DNA from: an uncultured Alphaproteobacteria bacterium | Lineage (GTDB): Bacteria > Pseudomonadota > Alphaproteobacteria > HIMB59 > GCA-002718135 | Assembly (NCBI GenBank): GCA_902575815.1 | Contig: CACGTA010000010.1 | Span: 1-40,280, forward strand | Length of the DNA: 40,280 bases | Reading direction: 5' to 3' | In this document: piece by piece, positions 33,354 through 40,280 of the stretch | Layout of the letters: every line of letters starts with the position of its first letter | Numbering within the stretch: position 1 is the first letter of the stretch | The notes under the pieces: generated by a model | Seen by the model: only the letters and a program-made list of their open reading frames with translations | Database searches by the model: none | What the model was told of the DNA's origin: nothing | Made by a program: the position numbers and the translations under genes

Positions 33354-34439
33354 CTAATAGTGAACAATGGTCCCAGGTTGAGAATTAGACTCAAGACAAG
33401 CATAAACTAAAGCCATTGTATTATAAGCATTATCTACTGAGTGAGTTAATTCAGTTTCTTCTCCTGAAGCATATCTTTGCAAACTAGACATAGTGCCTAT
33501 AAATGCATCAGGAAACCAAGTGCCCACGTTCTTTACTTTTGTCCAATCAGTATCTTTTGTTGATATTTCAATTTCTTCTGGCTCTCCATTTGGATAATCA
33601 AGAAGTAATCCAAATTTTATATATGCTGCACCATCTAAACCCTCTACCCTAGCATACGCATGTGAATGTTTCATCCCATGCGAAGAATTATCATGTGTAT
33701 GATTTATAGATAAACAACATCTTACATCATCTTCATATTGTAGAATTATACTTGATCTTGCATCTGCTAGATTAGGAAGATTCGGATGTTTTACAGATTT
33801 GCAATGTACGCTTTTTGGATTTCCAAGAACAGATCTTATCCAATCTAAATAATGGATTGAATGAAGAGGTACTTCCACGTTATCCAATGTTTCTAAAAAA
33901 GGCCATAAATGCCAAGGCGTTCCAACACTTAAACTTATTTCTAATTCAGTTAGCTTACCTAACATTTTTTTATCCATGGCTTCTTTTAGGGCAATCATCA
34001 TTGGGCTAAATTTTAATTGAAGATTTACACAAGCAGTAATATTTTTTTCATGAATAATACTTCTGATTTTTTTAGCATCCTCCATACTATTACCCATTGG
34101 TTTTTGTAATTGGCATATGGCATTAGCTGGGATTTTTTCAACTATACTTAAGAGCACTTGTGGTGGAACGGCAATATCAAATACCACATCTTTTTCAGCT
34201 AGTGCTTCTTCTTCACTAGAGTAAATTTTTTCAATAGAATAAATTTCAGCACATTTTTTTGCTTTTTCTGTATCGGGATCATAAATACCTCTGACAGAAA
34301 AGTTTGCTTTTTGATATGCAGGTAAATGAGCATCGCTTACTATTCCCCCAGCACCAATAATTACAATTGGTTTTTTATTTTTTGGCAGTTCCCAGACAGT
34401 ATTTAAATTTGCTATATCTTTAGTACTTATTTTATCCAT
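33354..34439 (-). CDS. Gfo/Idh/MocA-family sugar oxidoreductase
   Basis: NAD(P)-dependent dehydrogenase (361 residues). The Rossmann glycines IIGAGGIVSDAHLPAY are at about 27-42. The catalytic-lysine motif, usually EKP, here reads QKPMG near residues 113-117. The C-terminal alpha/beta domain includes VPLHSIHYLDWIR, whose histidine is the probable catalytic base. Family members oxidise sugars at C1 or C3 or act on inositols. The position upstream of transporter D, and divergent from the RhaM-dehydratase-lactonase operon, suggests it makes the lactone that the second SMP-30 protein opens. The 80-base gap to binding protein D is compatible with one operon. Confidence 0.86.
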   Translation of the reverse strand: MDKISTKDIANLNTVWELPKNKKPIVIIGAGGIVSDAHLPAYQKANFSVRGIYDPDTEKAKKCAEIYSIEKIYSSEEEALAEKDVVFDIAVPPQVLLSIVEKIPANAICQLQKPMGNSMEDAKKIRSIIHEKNITACVNLQLKFSPMMIALKEAMDKKMLGKLTELEISLSVGTPWHLWPFLETLDNVEVPLHSIHYLDWIRSVLGNPKSVHCKSVKHPNLPNLADARSSIILQYEDDVRCCLSINHTHDNSSHGMKHSHAYARVEGLDGAAYIKFGLLLDYPNGEPEEIEISTKDTDWTKVKNVGTWFPDAFIGTMSSLQRYASGEETELTHSVDNAYNTMALVYACLESNSQPGTIVHY

Positions 34440-34588
34440 GGGATATGTTTCTAACTAAATTTTTTAAAAAAGCAATAAATCATACAGTTATAAAAATTTA
34501 GATTAGAAAAAATTATGAATAAATAATGATTTTATTTCATTTCATAATAAGTTCTGTGTTAAATTAATTTAAAAATTAAGGAGGGTGT

Positions 34589-34918
34589 ATGGCAATGCAA
34601 AGATATGGAATGGCAGTTAGATTAAAAGATGAAAAAAGACAATATTATATAGAAAATCATGCAAATGTATGGCCTGAAATTTTAGAAGAATTAAAAAAAA
34701 TTAATGTTCAAAATTATAGTATCTTTTTGAAAGAAGATTTTATGTTTGGATATCTTGAGTATACAGGAAATGATTTTGATGGTGACATGGGAAATATGCA
34801 ACAAATTCCAATAGTAGAAAAATGGACTAAACTAATGATTGATTGTTTTAATCCATTTCCTAATAACGAAGATAATAATTCTTGGGTAATGATGGATGAA
34901 ATATTCCATTTGGACTAA
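34589..34918 (+). CDS. rhaM: L-rhamnose mutarotase family protein
   Basis: Small RhaM/YiiL-family protein (109 residues; E. coli RhaM is 104) that interconverts anomers of L-rhamnose or a related sugar. YYIENHANVWPEI matches the catalytic Tyr/His segment of RhaM (Y20, H24), NYSIFLKED matches the next strand and MMDEIFHLD the C-terminus. Where E. coli has adjacent Trp residues (WWKYM), this protein has WTKLM, so the binding pocket differs. AGGAGGG (34579-34585) precedes; ATG 34589 is three bases away and ATG 34595 nine, and homology of the N-terminus fits 34595 as well. First gene of the dehydratase-lactonase operon. Some family members are fucose mutarotases. Confidence 0.82.
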   Translation: MAMQRYGMAVRLKDEKRQYYIENHANVWPEILEELKKINVQNYSIFLKEDFMFGYLEYTGNDFDGDMGNMQQIPIVEKWTKLMIDCFNPFPNNEDNNSWVMMDEIFHLD

Positions 34919-34985
34919 TCATAAAGTCAAATGTACATTATTCATTTAGATAAAATAAAACTTTAGTTAAGTTTATCTGATATTT

Positions 34986-36140
34986 ATGAAAGTTGAAAAT
35001 ATAGAACTCTACTACTTATCAATGCCTGAAATTCTCGACGTTGCTGATGGTAGTCAAGATGCACTAATTGTAAAAGTAGAAGCTGGTGGTTTAGCAGGTT
35101 GGGGTGAATGTGAAGCTTCTCCATTAACATCAATTGCAAATTATATTTGTCCAAAATCACACTCAGCTGCAAATCCAATTAAAAGATCAGTGATAGATAA
35201 AAATATAAATAATCTTGATGATATAAAAAAAATTATCAATGAGGTTAAACAAAAATCTTTGATGATCGCTCAAACACCTCATACATTTTCAGGTATTGAA
35301 GTAGCATTATTAGATTTATTAGCAAAAAAAGAGAATTGCCCAATTTACTCATTATTAGGAGATAAAAAAACAACACCAAAAATTGCTTATGCGTCAGTAT
35401 TATTTGGTAAAACTCCAGAAGAAACTTTTAAAATTGGGAAATCAATCAAAGAAAAAAAATTTAAAGCAATAAAATTTGGATGGCAAAACTTTGGACTAGA
35501 TATTCAACTTGATGAACAACATTTAATTGCTGCAAGAGAAGGAATTGGAAAAGATTTGGATCTCATGATCGATGTAGGGGCTATTTGGGGAACTAATATT
35601 GATAAGGCACAAAAAAGGTTAAATATTTTTAACAATGCAAATATTACTTGGTTAGAAGAACCTTTTTATTCAGATGCGTTTTATGAATATAGTAAATTAC
35701 ATAGCTTAACAAATTTACCTTTAGCTGGGGGTGAATCTTGTCATTCAGTTGAATCAGCAAAAAACATGATAAGATTTGGTAAAGTAAAGTTTATTCAAAT
35801 AGATGCAGGTATTGCGGGAGGAATAATTGCAGGAAAAGAAATTTGTAATTTTGCTGAAGAAAATAATATTCAATATGTTAATCACACTTTTACATCTCAT
35901 TTACAATTATCAGCATCTATGCAACCTTATGCGAATTCGAAACAAAGTTTTTTCGCTGAGTTTCCTCAACAGCTAAAATCACTAGCTTGGGATTTAACAG
36001 ATAATCACATCAAATTAGATGAGGATGGAAAAATTAATATCCCTGAAGACATTGGGCATGGAATGAAAATAAATTTAAATGCACTAGAAAAATACAAAGT
36101 TGATGTGGAGATATTTGTAAATAAAGAAAAAATATTTTAA
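34986..36140 (+). CDS. Enolase-superfamily sugar-acid dehydratase 1 (mandelate racemase subgroup)
   Basis: Mandelate racemase/muconate lactonising family member (384 residues) expected to dehydrate an aldonic acid to a 2-keto-3-deoxy acid. Barrel residues fall almost exactly where mandelate racemase has them: K160-x-x-K163 (KAIKFGW), Mg ligands D196 (MIDVGAIW), E224/E225 (WLEEPF) and E250 (GGESC), and H300 (VNHTF). The N-terminal capping domain with WGECEASPL is present. It lies between the RhaM-like gene and the second lactonase, whose ATG follows its stop codon directly. Rhamnonate, fuconate or another deoxy-aldonate are candidate substrates; this is inference from the neighbours. Confidence 0.87.
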   Translation: MKVENIELYYLSMPEILDVADGSQDALIVKVEAGGLAGWGECEASPLTSIANYICPKSHSAANPIKRSVIDKNINNLDDIKKIINEVKQKSLMIAQTPHTFSGIEVALLDLLAKKENCPIYSLLGDKKTTPKIAYASVLFGKTPEETFKIGKSIKEKKFKAIKFGWQNFGLDIQLDEQHLIAAREGIGKDLDLMIDVGAIWGTNIDKAQKRLNIFNNANITWLEEPFYSDAFYEYSKLHSLTNLPLAGGESCHSVESAKNMIRFGKVKFIQIDAGIAGGIIAGKEICNFAEENNIQYVNHTFTSHLQLSASMQPYANSKQSFFAEFPQQLKSLAWDLTDNHIKLDEDGKINIPEDIGHGMKINLNALEKYKVDVEIFVNKEKIF

Positions 36141-37007
36141 ATGTTTGATTTTGATATTTTGGACTCAAAGACTCATCTAGGTGAGAGTGGTTTTTACTTA
36201 AATAGAACAAATGAAATTGTTTTTTTAGATCTCATTAAACCATCATTAATTTTTTACTCTATAGATAATAAAATTTTAACTAAATTAAATTTAAAATTAA
36301 AAAAACCTTTAGGTAATGTATATCCTTTAAATGATAATAATTTTATCATCAGTTCCTTTGAAGGGATGCATATATATAATCGCAAGAAAAAAACTCTTAA
36401 ATACTTTAATGACATAAGAAAAATCAATGAACTAGATGATATATCTTATAATGATGGAACGATTTCAAAAAATAAACTTTGGATAGGCTTGAGTCATATA
36501 AAGGAGAGTAAAAATTTAGGTTATTTTGGATATTTACAAAATAAAAACTTTGTTACAATTGATAGGGGCTTCAAAGTATCAAATGGTCCTGCCATTGATG
36601 AAAAAAAAGGTTATCTTTATTTTTCTGACTCATCAAAATCCAGTATTTATCAGTATAATTTAAAAAACTTGATGAAAAAAACTTTAATTAAGTTCAAGAA
36701 AAATCAGGGTTTCCCTGATGGAATTACTTTAGATAATAAAAATGGTTTGTGGGTTGCGCATTGGGCTGGTGCACAAGTATCAAGAATAAATTTAAATTCA
36801 AAAAAAATTGATTTTAATATTAAATTACCAGCGCTAAATGTAACTAGCGTAACATTTGTTGGAAGAAAACTTAATCATTTATTTATAACAACCGCTAAGA
36901 TTGAAACTAGCAAAACCCATTTAAAAAATTATAAATATTCAGGTTCATCATTTATTATTAAGACAGCATATACAGGATTGAAGATTCCATACTACAATAT
37001 GAGATAA
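36141..37007 (+). CDS. SMP-30/gluconolactonase-family lactonase 2
   Basis: Beta-propeller lactonase of the SMP-30/LRE family (288 residues), more diverged and more Lys/Asn-rich than the copy in the CoA array. The hallmark segments are YNDGTISKNKLWIG, SNGPAIDEKKGYLYFSDS and PDGITLDNKNGLWVAHWAGAQVSRI, which carry the expected Asn and Asp metal ligands; the initial glutamate is in GESGFY. It starts on the base after the dehydratase stop codon. It would hydrolyse the lactone made by a C1 dehydrogenase, giving the acid used by the preceding dehydratase. Confidence 0.83.
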   Translation: MFDFDILDSKTHLGESGFYLNRTNEIVFLDLIKPSLIFYSIDNKILTKLNLKLKKPLGNVYPLNDNNFIISSFEGMHIYNRKKKTLKYFNDIRKINELDDISYNDGTISKNKLWIGLSHIKESKNLGYFGYLQNKNFVTIDRGFKVSNGPAIDEKKGYLYFSDSSKSSIYQYNLKNLMKKTLIKFKKNQGFPDGITLDNKNGLWVAHWAGAQVSRINLNSKKIDFNIKLPALNVTSVTFVGRKLNHLFITTAKIETSKTHLKNYKYSGSSFIIKTAYTGLKIPYYNMR

Positions 37008-37010
37008 ATT

Positions 37011-37880
37011 ATGTCTTTAATTCAACTAGAAAATAAATATTTATTTTTAGAAATTTCTCCTGAAATGGGGGCATCAATAACCAGATTTTTAGATAAAAAA
37101 CAAAACCAGAATATATTTAGACCTTTCCCAAATAGAAAAAAAATAAAAAATAAAAACTGTTATTTTGCTGGATATTTTTTAACAGTACCATATTTTGGAG
37201 TAATTCATAAAAATACATTTTTGTACAAAGATAAATATATAAATCTTCCAAAAACTCATCCGTTAGAACCTGATACTATCCATGGTGAAGGTTGGATTAA
37301 TAAATGGAAAATTGAAAAAAAATCAAAAGCTTCAATAAGTGTTTTATTTACTCACAGTGGTAAAAGTAGTTTTCCTCATAAATACCAAGTTCATCAAAAA
37401 TTTAGTCTGTATAAAAAATCCTTAAAAATAACTGTCAAACTTATCAACCTAGATAAAATGTCTTTTCATTGTGGAATTGGTTTTCATCCTTGGTTTAATA
37501 TTTCTGATAAATCAAAAATTTTTTCCAATAATTTTACTTATATCGATAGATTCAAAGACAAATATATAGCAAAACAGCTGACCAAGAAAAAATCTTTAGA
37601 TTTGAATAAATTTAAAATAGACTCTACATTCTTAAATTGGAACGGTAAATCTAAGTTAATACTAAGTGACGATATAAAGATAGAAATTATTAATAGAAAA
37701 AATATTAATAATTTACATATTTATTCTCCTCCAAAAGAAAATTTTTTTTGTATTGAACCAGTGACAAATATTGTTGATTCTTTTAGAGTTGCAAAACATT
37801 CAAATCAATACACTGGACTAAAAAAAATAGAAAAAAATAAAAAATTTGAAGCTTCAATTGAATTTAGATTAATAAATTAG
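37011..37880 (+). CDS. Aldose 1-epimerase family protein
   Basis: Galactose-mutarotase-fold enzyme (289 residues). The catalytic histidines are in TIHGEGW and GFHPWF and the glutamate in CIEPVTNIVD, matching the aldose 1-epimerase H/H/E set. The N-terminal LEISPEMGASITRF is the typical first strand. No signal peptide. Last gene of the RhaM operon, three bases after the lactonase; its stop codon overlaps the convergent dehydratase by four bases. With RhaM this gives the operon two anomerase-type proteins, perhaps for two sugars. Confidence 0.82.
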   Translation: MSLIQLENKYLFLEISPEMGASITRFLDKKQNQNIFRPFPNRKKIKNKNCYFAGYFLTVPYFGVIHKNTFLYKDKYINLPKTHPLEPDTIHGEGWINKWKIEKKSKASISVLFTHSGKSSFPHKYQVHQKFSLYKKSLKITVKLINLDKMSFHCGIGFHPWFNISDKSKIFSNNFTYIDRFKDKYIAKQLTKKKSLDLNKFKIDSTFLNWNGKSKLILSDDIKIEIINRKNINNLHIYSPPKENFFCIEPVTNIVDSFRVAKHSNQYTGLKKIEKNKKFEASIEFRLIN

Positions 37881-39046
37881 GCTACTTGATATTTTTTTAT
37901 TGCATCTCTGTTTAATTCGATACCTAAACCAGGTTTTGATGGAGGTAAGATTTTTCCATCAACAAAATCAAAACCTTCACTTGCTAATTCTTTTCTCAAA
38001 ATTTCTACACAAAGCTGAGGTGGAAGATATTCTATAAATGCACAGTTAGCTGTATTAAATGCAAAATTTGCTGTTGCCGATATTGAAACAGAAGTTTTCC
38101 AGCAATGTGGTACTATAATACGGTTATGATCTTGAGAGAATTGAGCTATTTTTTTTGCTTCAGTTAATCCACCACATCTTCCAACATCTGGTTGCGCAAC
38201 ATCAACCTTGCCATTCAGAATTAAATCTTCAAATTCATAACGTGTACTTAGCCATTCTCCTGCAGCTATCTTCATTGGTGCTTCGTCATGCATTCTTGCG
38301 TAACTTTTAATATCATCAGTCCATACTGGTGTTTCTAAAAAATAAATATTAAATTCTGCCCAATCTTTTACTGTTCTAAGAGCTTCTTCAGCATCTTTCC
38401 ATCGGTATTGAACATCGATCATCAGTTCAATATCTGGTCCTAATGCTTTTCTTACTGCGGCAACAACTTCAGTTGTTTTGTCATCATTTTCATTAAGACC
38501 ACTATGAGCATAAGGACCATTTAATGTAACCTCTGATTTAACAGCTTTAAACCCTAAGCTTTTAGCTTTTTCTGCCCAAGCAACTAAAGAATCACGATAT
38601 TCTTCGAATGAATGGCCTACTGGTTGAAGAGATGCGTAAGGAATTACAAATTCCTGTTCTTTGCCACCTAATAATTCATAAACTGGTTTGTTTAGAGCTT
38701 TGCCCTTTATATCCCAAAGTGCCATATCAACTGCACTCATAGCATTGACACCAGCACCTCTTCGCCCGGTCATTGCCGTACCAACATAAATTTTTTCCCA
38801 AAGTAAATCAATATCGAGTGGATCTGAACCAATTAGTATCTCTTTTACACATTGATCCATTGTGTGGGTTCCAGGTGACTCAATAAATGCTTTAGCAACC
38901 CAAGGACTAGTATCACATTCACCATACCCTTCTATACCTTCATCTGTTTTAATAATTACCAAACATGTGTCTTGAGCTGATGATGTTAAGCTTGGATCAT
39001 AATTATCAGCTAGCAAAACATAAGTTTCAACATCTACAATTTTCAT
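37877..39046 (-). CDS. Enolase-superfamily sugar-acid dehydratase 2 (mandelate racemase subgroup)
   Basis: Mandelate racemase-like enzyme (389 residues). K167/K170 (FKAVKSEV), Mg ligands D211 (MIDVQYRW), E238 (FLETPVW) and E264 (AAGEWLS), and H314 (VPHCWK) are present. MTGRRGAGVNAMSAVDMALWD is the conserved capping/barrel junction. Codon and amino-acid use look less Lys/Asn-rich than dehydratase 1, so the two are distinct subfamilies rather than recent copies. ATG 39046 is used; the longer frame would run into the GMC remnant. The C-terminal PSKPGLGIELN ending is typical of aldonate/aldarate dehydratases. Specific substrate unknown. Confidence 0.88.
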   Translation of the reverse strand: MKIVDVETYVLLADNYDPSLTSSAQDTCLVIIKTDEGIEGYGECDTSPWVAKAFIESPGTHTMDQCVKEILIGSDPLDIDLLWEKIYVGTAMTGRRGAGVNAMSAVDMALWDIKGKALNKPVYELLGGKEQEFVIPYASLQPVGHSFEEYRDSLVAWAEKAKSLGFKAVKSEVTLNGPYAHSGLNENDDKTTEVVAAVRKALGPDIELMIDVQYRWKDAEEALRTVKDWAEFNIYFLETPVWTDDIKSYARMHDEAPMKIAAGEWLSTRYEFEDLILNGKVDVAQPDVGRCGGLTEAKKIAQFSQDHNRIIVPHCWKTSVSISATANFAFNTANCAFIEYLPPQLCVEILRKELASEGFDFVDGKILPPSKPGLGIELNRDAIKKYQVA

Positions 39047-39047
39047 A

Positions 39048-39263
39048 TTATTGATTACCCAATAACATATCTGTTGCATTATCAGCAATAGCCATTGCAG
39101 GCGCATTGGTATTTGCAGCTACAATAGTTGGCATCATAGAGACATCATACACTCTTAAATTCTTTATTCCTCTAACTTCTAATTTAGTATTTAAAACTGC
39201 CATTTCGTCATTATCTTTTCCCATTTTACAAGTTCCAACAGGATGCCAATTTGTTTTGATCAT
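39048..39263 (-). pseudogene. C-terminal remnant of a GMC (choline dehydrogenase-type) oxidoreductase
   Basis: Only 71 residues, yet unmistakably the last part of a GMC flavoprotein: NWHPVGTCKMG (H7 is the active-site His), LEVRGIKNLRVYDVSMMPT and ANTNAPAMAIADNATDML (catalytic-site Asn). Full-length members are about 530-560 residues with an N-terminal FAD-binding GxGxxG, which is absent. In the same frame a stop codon lies about 20 bases upstream of the ATG region, and the divergent PLP gene starts only 55 bases away, so the missing part is deleted, not frameshifted. It ends one base before dehydratase 2, suggesting the intact gene once led that operon. Confidence 0.78.
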
Positions 39264-39318
39264 TTTGAATAAAGAGTAAATGTATTATAAGCTGATATTA
39301 AATATTTAAAATAATCAA

Positions 39319-40280
39319 GTGAAAAATTTTTATAATAAAAACAATCTTACACCTGTTATAAATGTCAGTGGATTTATGACAAAAATTGGTGCTTCAATTA
39401 CCAATAAAAAATCAATTAAAGCAGCTAATGATATTTTTGAATATTTTGTTAACATAGATGAATTGCAAGCTTTAGCATCAAAAAGAATTTCTAAATTACT
39501 CAAAACAGAAGCTGCAGTTATTACTGCCTCTGCAGCTGGGGGGTTAACAGAAAGTGTTGCCAGTATGATGACTGGTAAAGATCTAAAGAAAGTTTTTAAA
39601 CTTCCAGATACCACTAATATGATTAATAAAGTTTTAATTCAAAGAGGTCATCTTACAAATTATGGAGCAGAAGTAGAGCAGGGAATCAAACTTTCTGGTG
39701 CTAAGATACTGAAATGTGGTTTAAAAAAATTTTGTACTAAAGAAAATATAGAAAAAGCTATTTCACAAAATAAAAAACAAATTGCTTGTGCTATGTACGT
39801 TGTATCACATCATTGCTCCGAATATGGTTCACTAGAATTAAATTCTTTTATTAAAATCTGCAAAAAATATAAGATACCTGTTATTGTTGATGCAGCATCA
39901 GAGGAATATATGGAAGACTTTTTTAAAATTGGTGCTGATGTTGCAATTTTTAGTGCACATAAATTTATGGGGTCTTTAACAGCTGGAATAATTGCAGGTA
40001 AGAAAAAATTTATCAAAAACGTATATCTTCAAAATTTAGGTATTGGTAGGGGTATGAAAGTAGGTAAAGAATCTATTTATTCTGCTATAATCGGTGTTGA
40101 AAATTGGTACAATAGAAACTGGCATTCAGAAATAAATAATCAAAATAATATTTTACAATATTGGTTAAAATTTTTGTCTAAAGAAAAATTTAAAGGTATC
40201 TCTTTTGAGATTGTTGCTGATCCAACAGGTAATAAAATTAATAGACTTAGAATTTATGTTGATTCAAAAAAATCTAAATA
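39319..40280 (+). CDS. SelA/DgaE-like pyridoxal-phosphate enzyme (3' end outside window)
   Basis: Fold-type I PLP protein, 320 codons present. The family start reads NLTPVINVSGFMTKIGAS. The aspartate pairing with the pyridine nitrogen is D191 (VIVDAASEE) and the PLP lysine K215 (FSAHKFMGSLTAG). This branch is annotated as L-seryl-tRNA(Sec) selenium transferase-like, but many members, such as D-glucosaminate-6-phosphate ammonia-lyase (DgaE), are catabolic ammonia-lyases or dehydratases for amino-sugar acids. That reading fits here; no selenocysteine machinery is visible. The start is probably GTG 39319, because an in-frame stop lies just upstream and the next ATG cuts into the conserved N-terminus. 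Confidence 0.78.
   Translation, partial: MKNFYNKNNLTPVINVSGFMTKIGASITNKKSIKAANDIFEYFVNIDELQALASKRISKLLKTEAAVITASAAGGLTESVASMMTGKDLKKVFKLPDTTNMINKVLIQRGHLTNYGAEVEQGIKLSGAKILKCGLKKFCTKENIEKAISQNKKQIACAMYVVSHHCSEYGSLELNSFIKICKKYKIPVIVDAASEEYMEDFFKIGADVAIFSAHKFMGSLTAGIIAGKKKFIKNVYLQNLGIGRGMKVGKESIYSAIIGVENWYNRNWHSEINNQNNILQYWLKFLSKEKFKGISFEIVADPTGNKINRLRIYVDSKKSK

Noticed and set aside
34440-34588. 7-bp inverted repeat TTATGAA/TTCATAA in the gap between the Gfo/Idh/MocA gene and rhaM
   Set aside because: Short, widely spaced and entirely AT-rich; not convincing as an operator although the gap must contain control sites.
34949-34979. Imperfect hairpin between the RhaM-like gene and dehydratase 1
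   Set aside because: Only about six contiguous pairs plus a bulge in AT-rich sequence; such structures are expected by chance here.
39264-39318. Possible frameshifted continuation of the GMC gene upstream of the remnant
   Set aside because: An in-frame stop is close by and no other frame shows GMC-like residues before the divergent gene begins.
1-40280. CRISPR arrays, insertion sequences, phage genes, tRNA or rRNA
   Set aside because: No repeat-spacer periodicity, transposase or integrase motifs, or tRNA/rRNA-like conserved stretches were recognised on either strand.

Overview
The window looks like a piece of a streamlined, AT-rich marine alphaproteobacterial chromosome of the SAR11/HIMB59/AEGEAN-169 type. 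That placement is inferred from base composition, tightly packed and overlapping genes, Lys/Asn/Ile-rich proteins and gene content, not from a marker gene. Almost everything concerns uptake and oxidation of sugars. There are four binding-protein-dependent sugar ABC systems, two large GH38-like glycosidases, several mutarotases, lactonases, dehydratases and dehydrogenases, and a 2-keto-3-deoxygluconate (KDG) kinase/aldolase pair. I see no rRNA, tRNA, CRISPR array, insertion sequence, phage gene or recognisable transcriptional regulator. No gene-free stretch exceeds about 160 bases.

Layout. 1-548 (-): 5' part of a zinc polyol dehydrogenase. 710-3820 (+): CUT1 transporter A (binding protein and two permeases, no ATPase). 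3821-5681: a PhyH-type dioxygenase and a fatty-acid-hydroxylase-type membrane protein, divergently transcribed from a 46-base gap. 5684-14079 (-): GH38-like enzyme 2, CUT1 transporter B (no ATPase), GH38-like enzyme 1. 14153-15334 (+): AGE-family (mannose-isomerase-like) protein. 15331-26881 (-): a compact 11-gene array with a complete CUT2 transporter C, an SDR dehydrogenase, a CaiB-type (class III) CoA-transferase, an aldose-1-epimerase-like protein, a fused alpha/beta class-I CoA-transferase-like protein, an SMP-30 lactonase, KDG kinase and a short KDPG aldolase. 27037-29063 (+): an NAD-dependent epimerase/dehydrogenase and a core MetE-like protein. 29060-34439 (-): a Gfo/Idh/MocA oxidoreductase and CUT1 transporter D with the only MalK/UgpC-type ATPase here. 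34589-37880 (+): an RhaM-like mutarotase, an enolase-superfamily dehydratase, a second SMP-30 lactonase and an aldose-1-epimerase-like protein. 37877-39263 (-): a second enolase-superfamily dehydratase behind a 71-residue remnant of a GMC oxidoreductase. 39319-40280 (+): a SelA/DgaE-like PLP protein cut by the window edge.

How it fits together. Imported sugars could be anomerised (mutarotases), oxidised at C1 (SDR, Gfo/Idh or epimerase-type dehydrogenase), opened by SMP-30 lactonases, dehydrated by enolase-superfamily enzymes to 2-keto-3-deoxy acids, phosphorylated by KdgK and split by the KDPG aldolase: a semi-phosphorylative Entner-Doudoroff-like funnel. The GH38-like enzymes lack signal peptides and would act on imported mannoside-like oligosaccharides, with the AGE protein possibly isomerising free mannose.

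The most unusual part is the 11-gene array, where a CaiB CoA-transferase and a fused class-I CoA-transferase homologue lacking the expected catalytic glutamate sit inside a sugar-catabolic operon. This may be an undescribed CoA-thioester-dependent sugar-acid or cyclitol pathway. A second recurring signal is an RNA hairpin immediately after the binding-protein gene in all four transporter operons.
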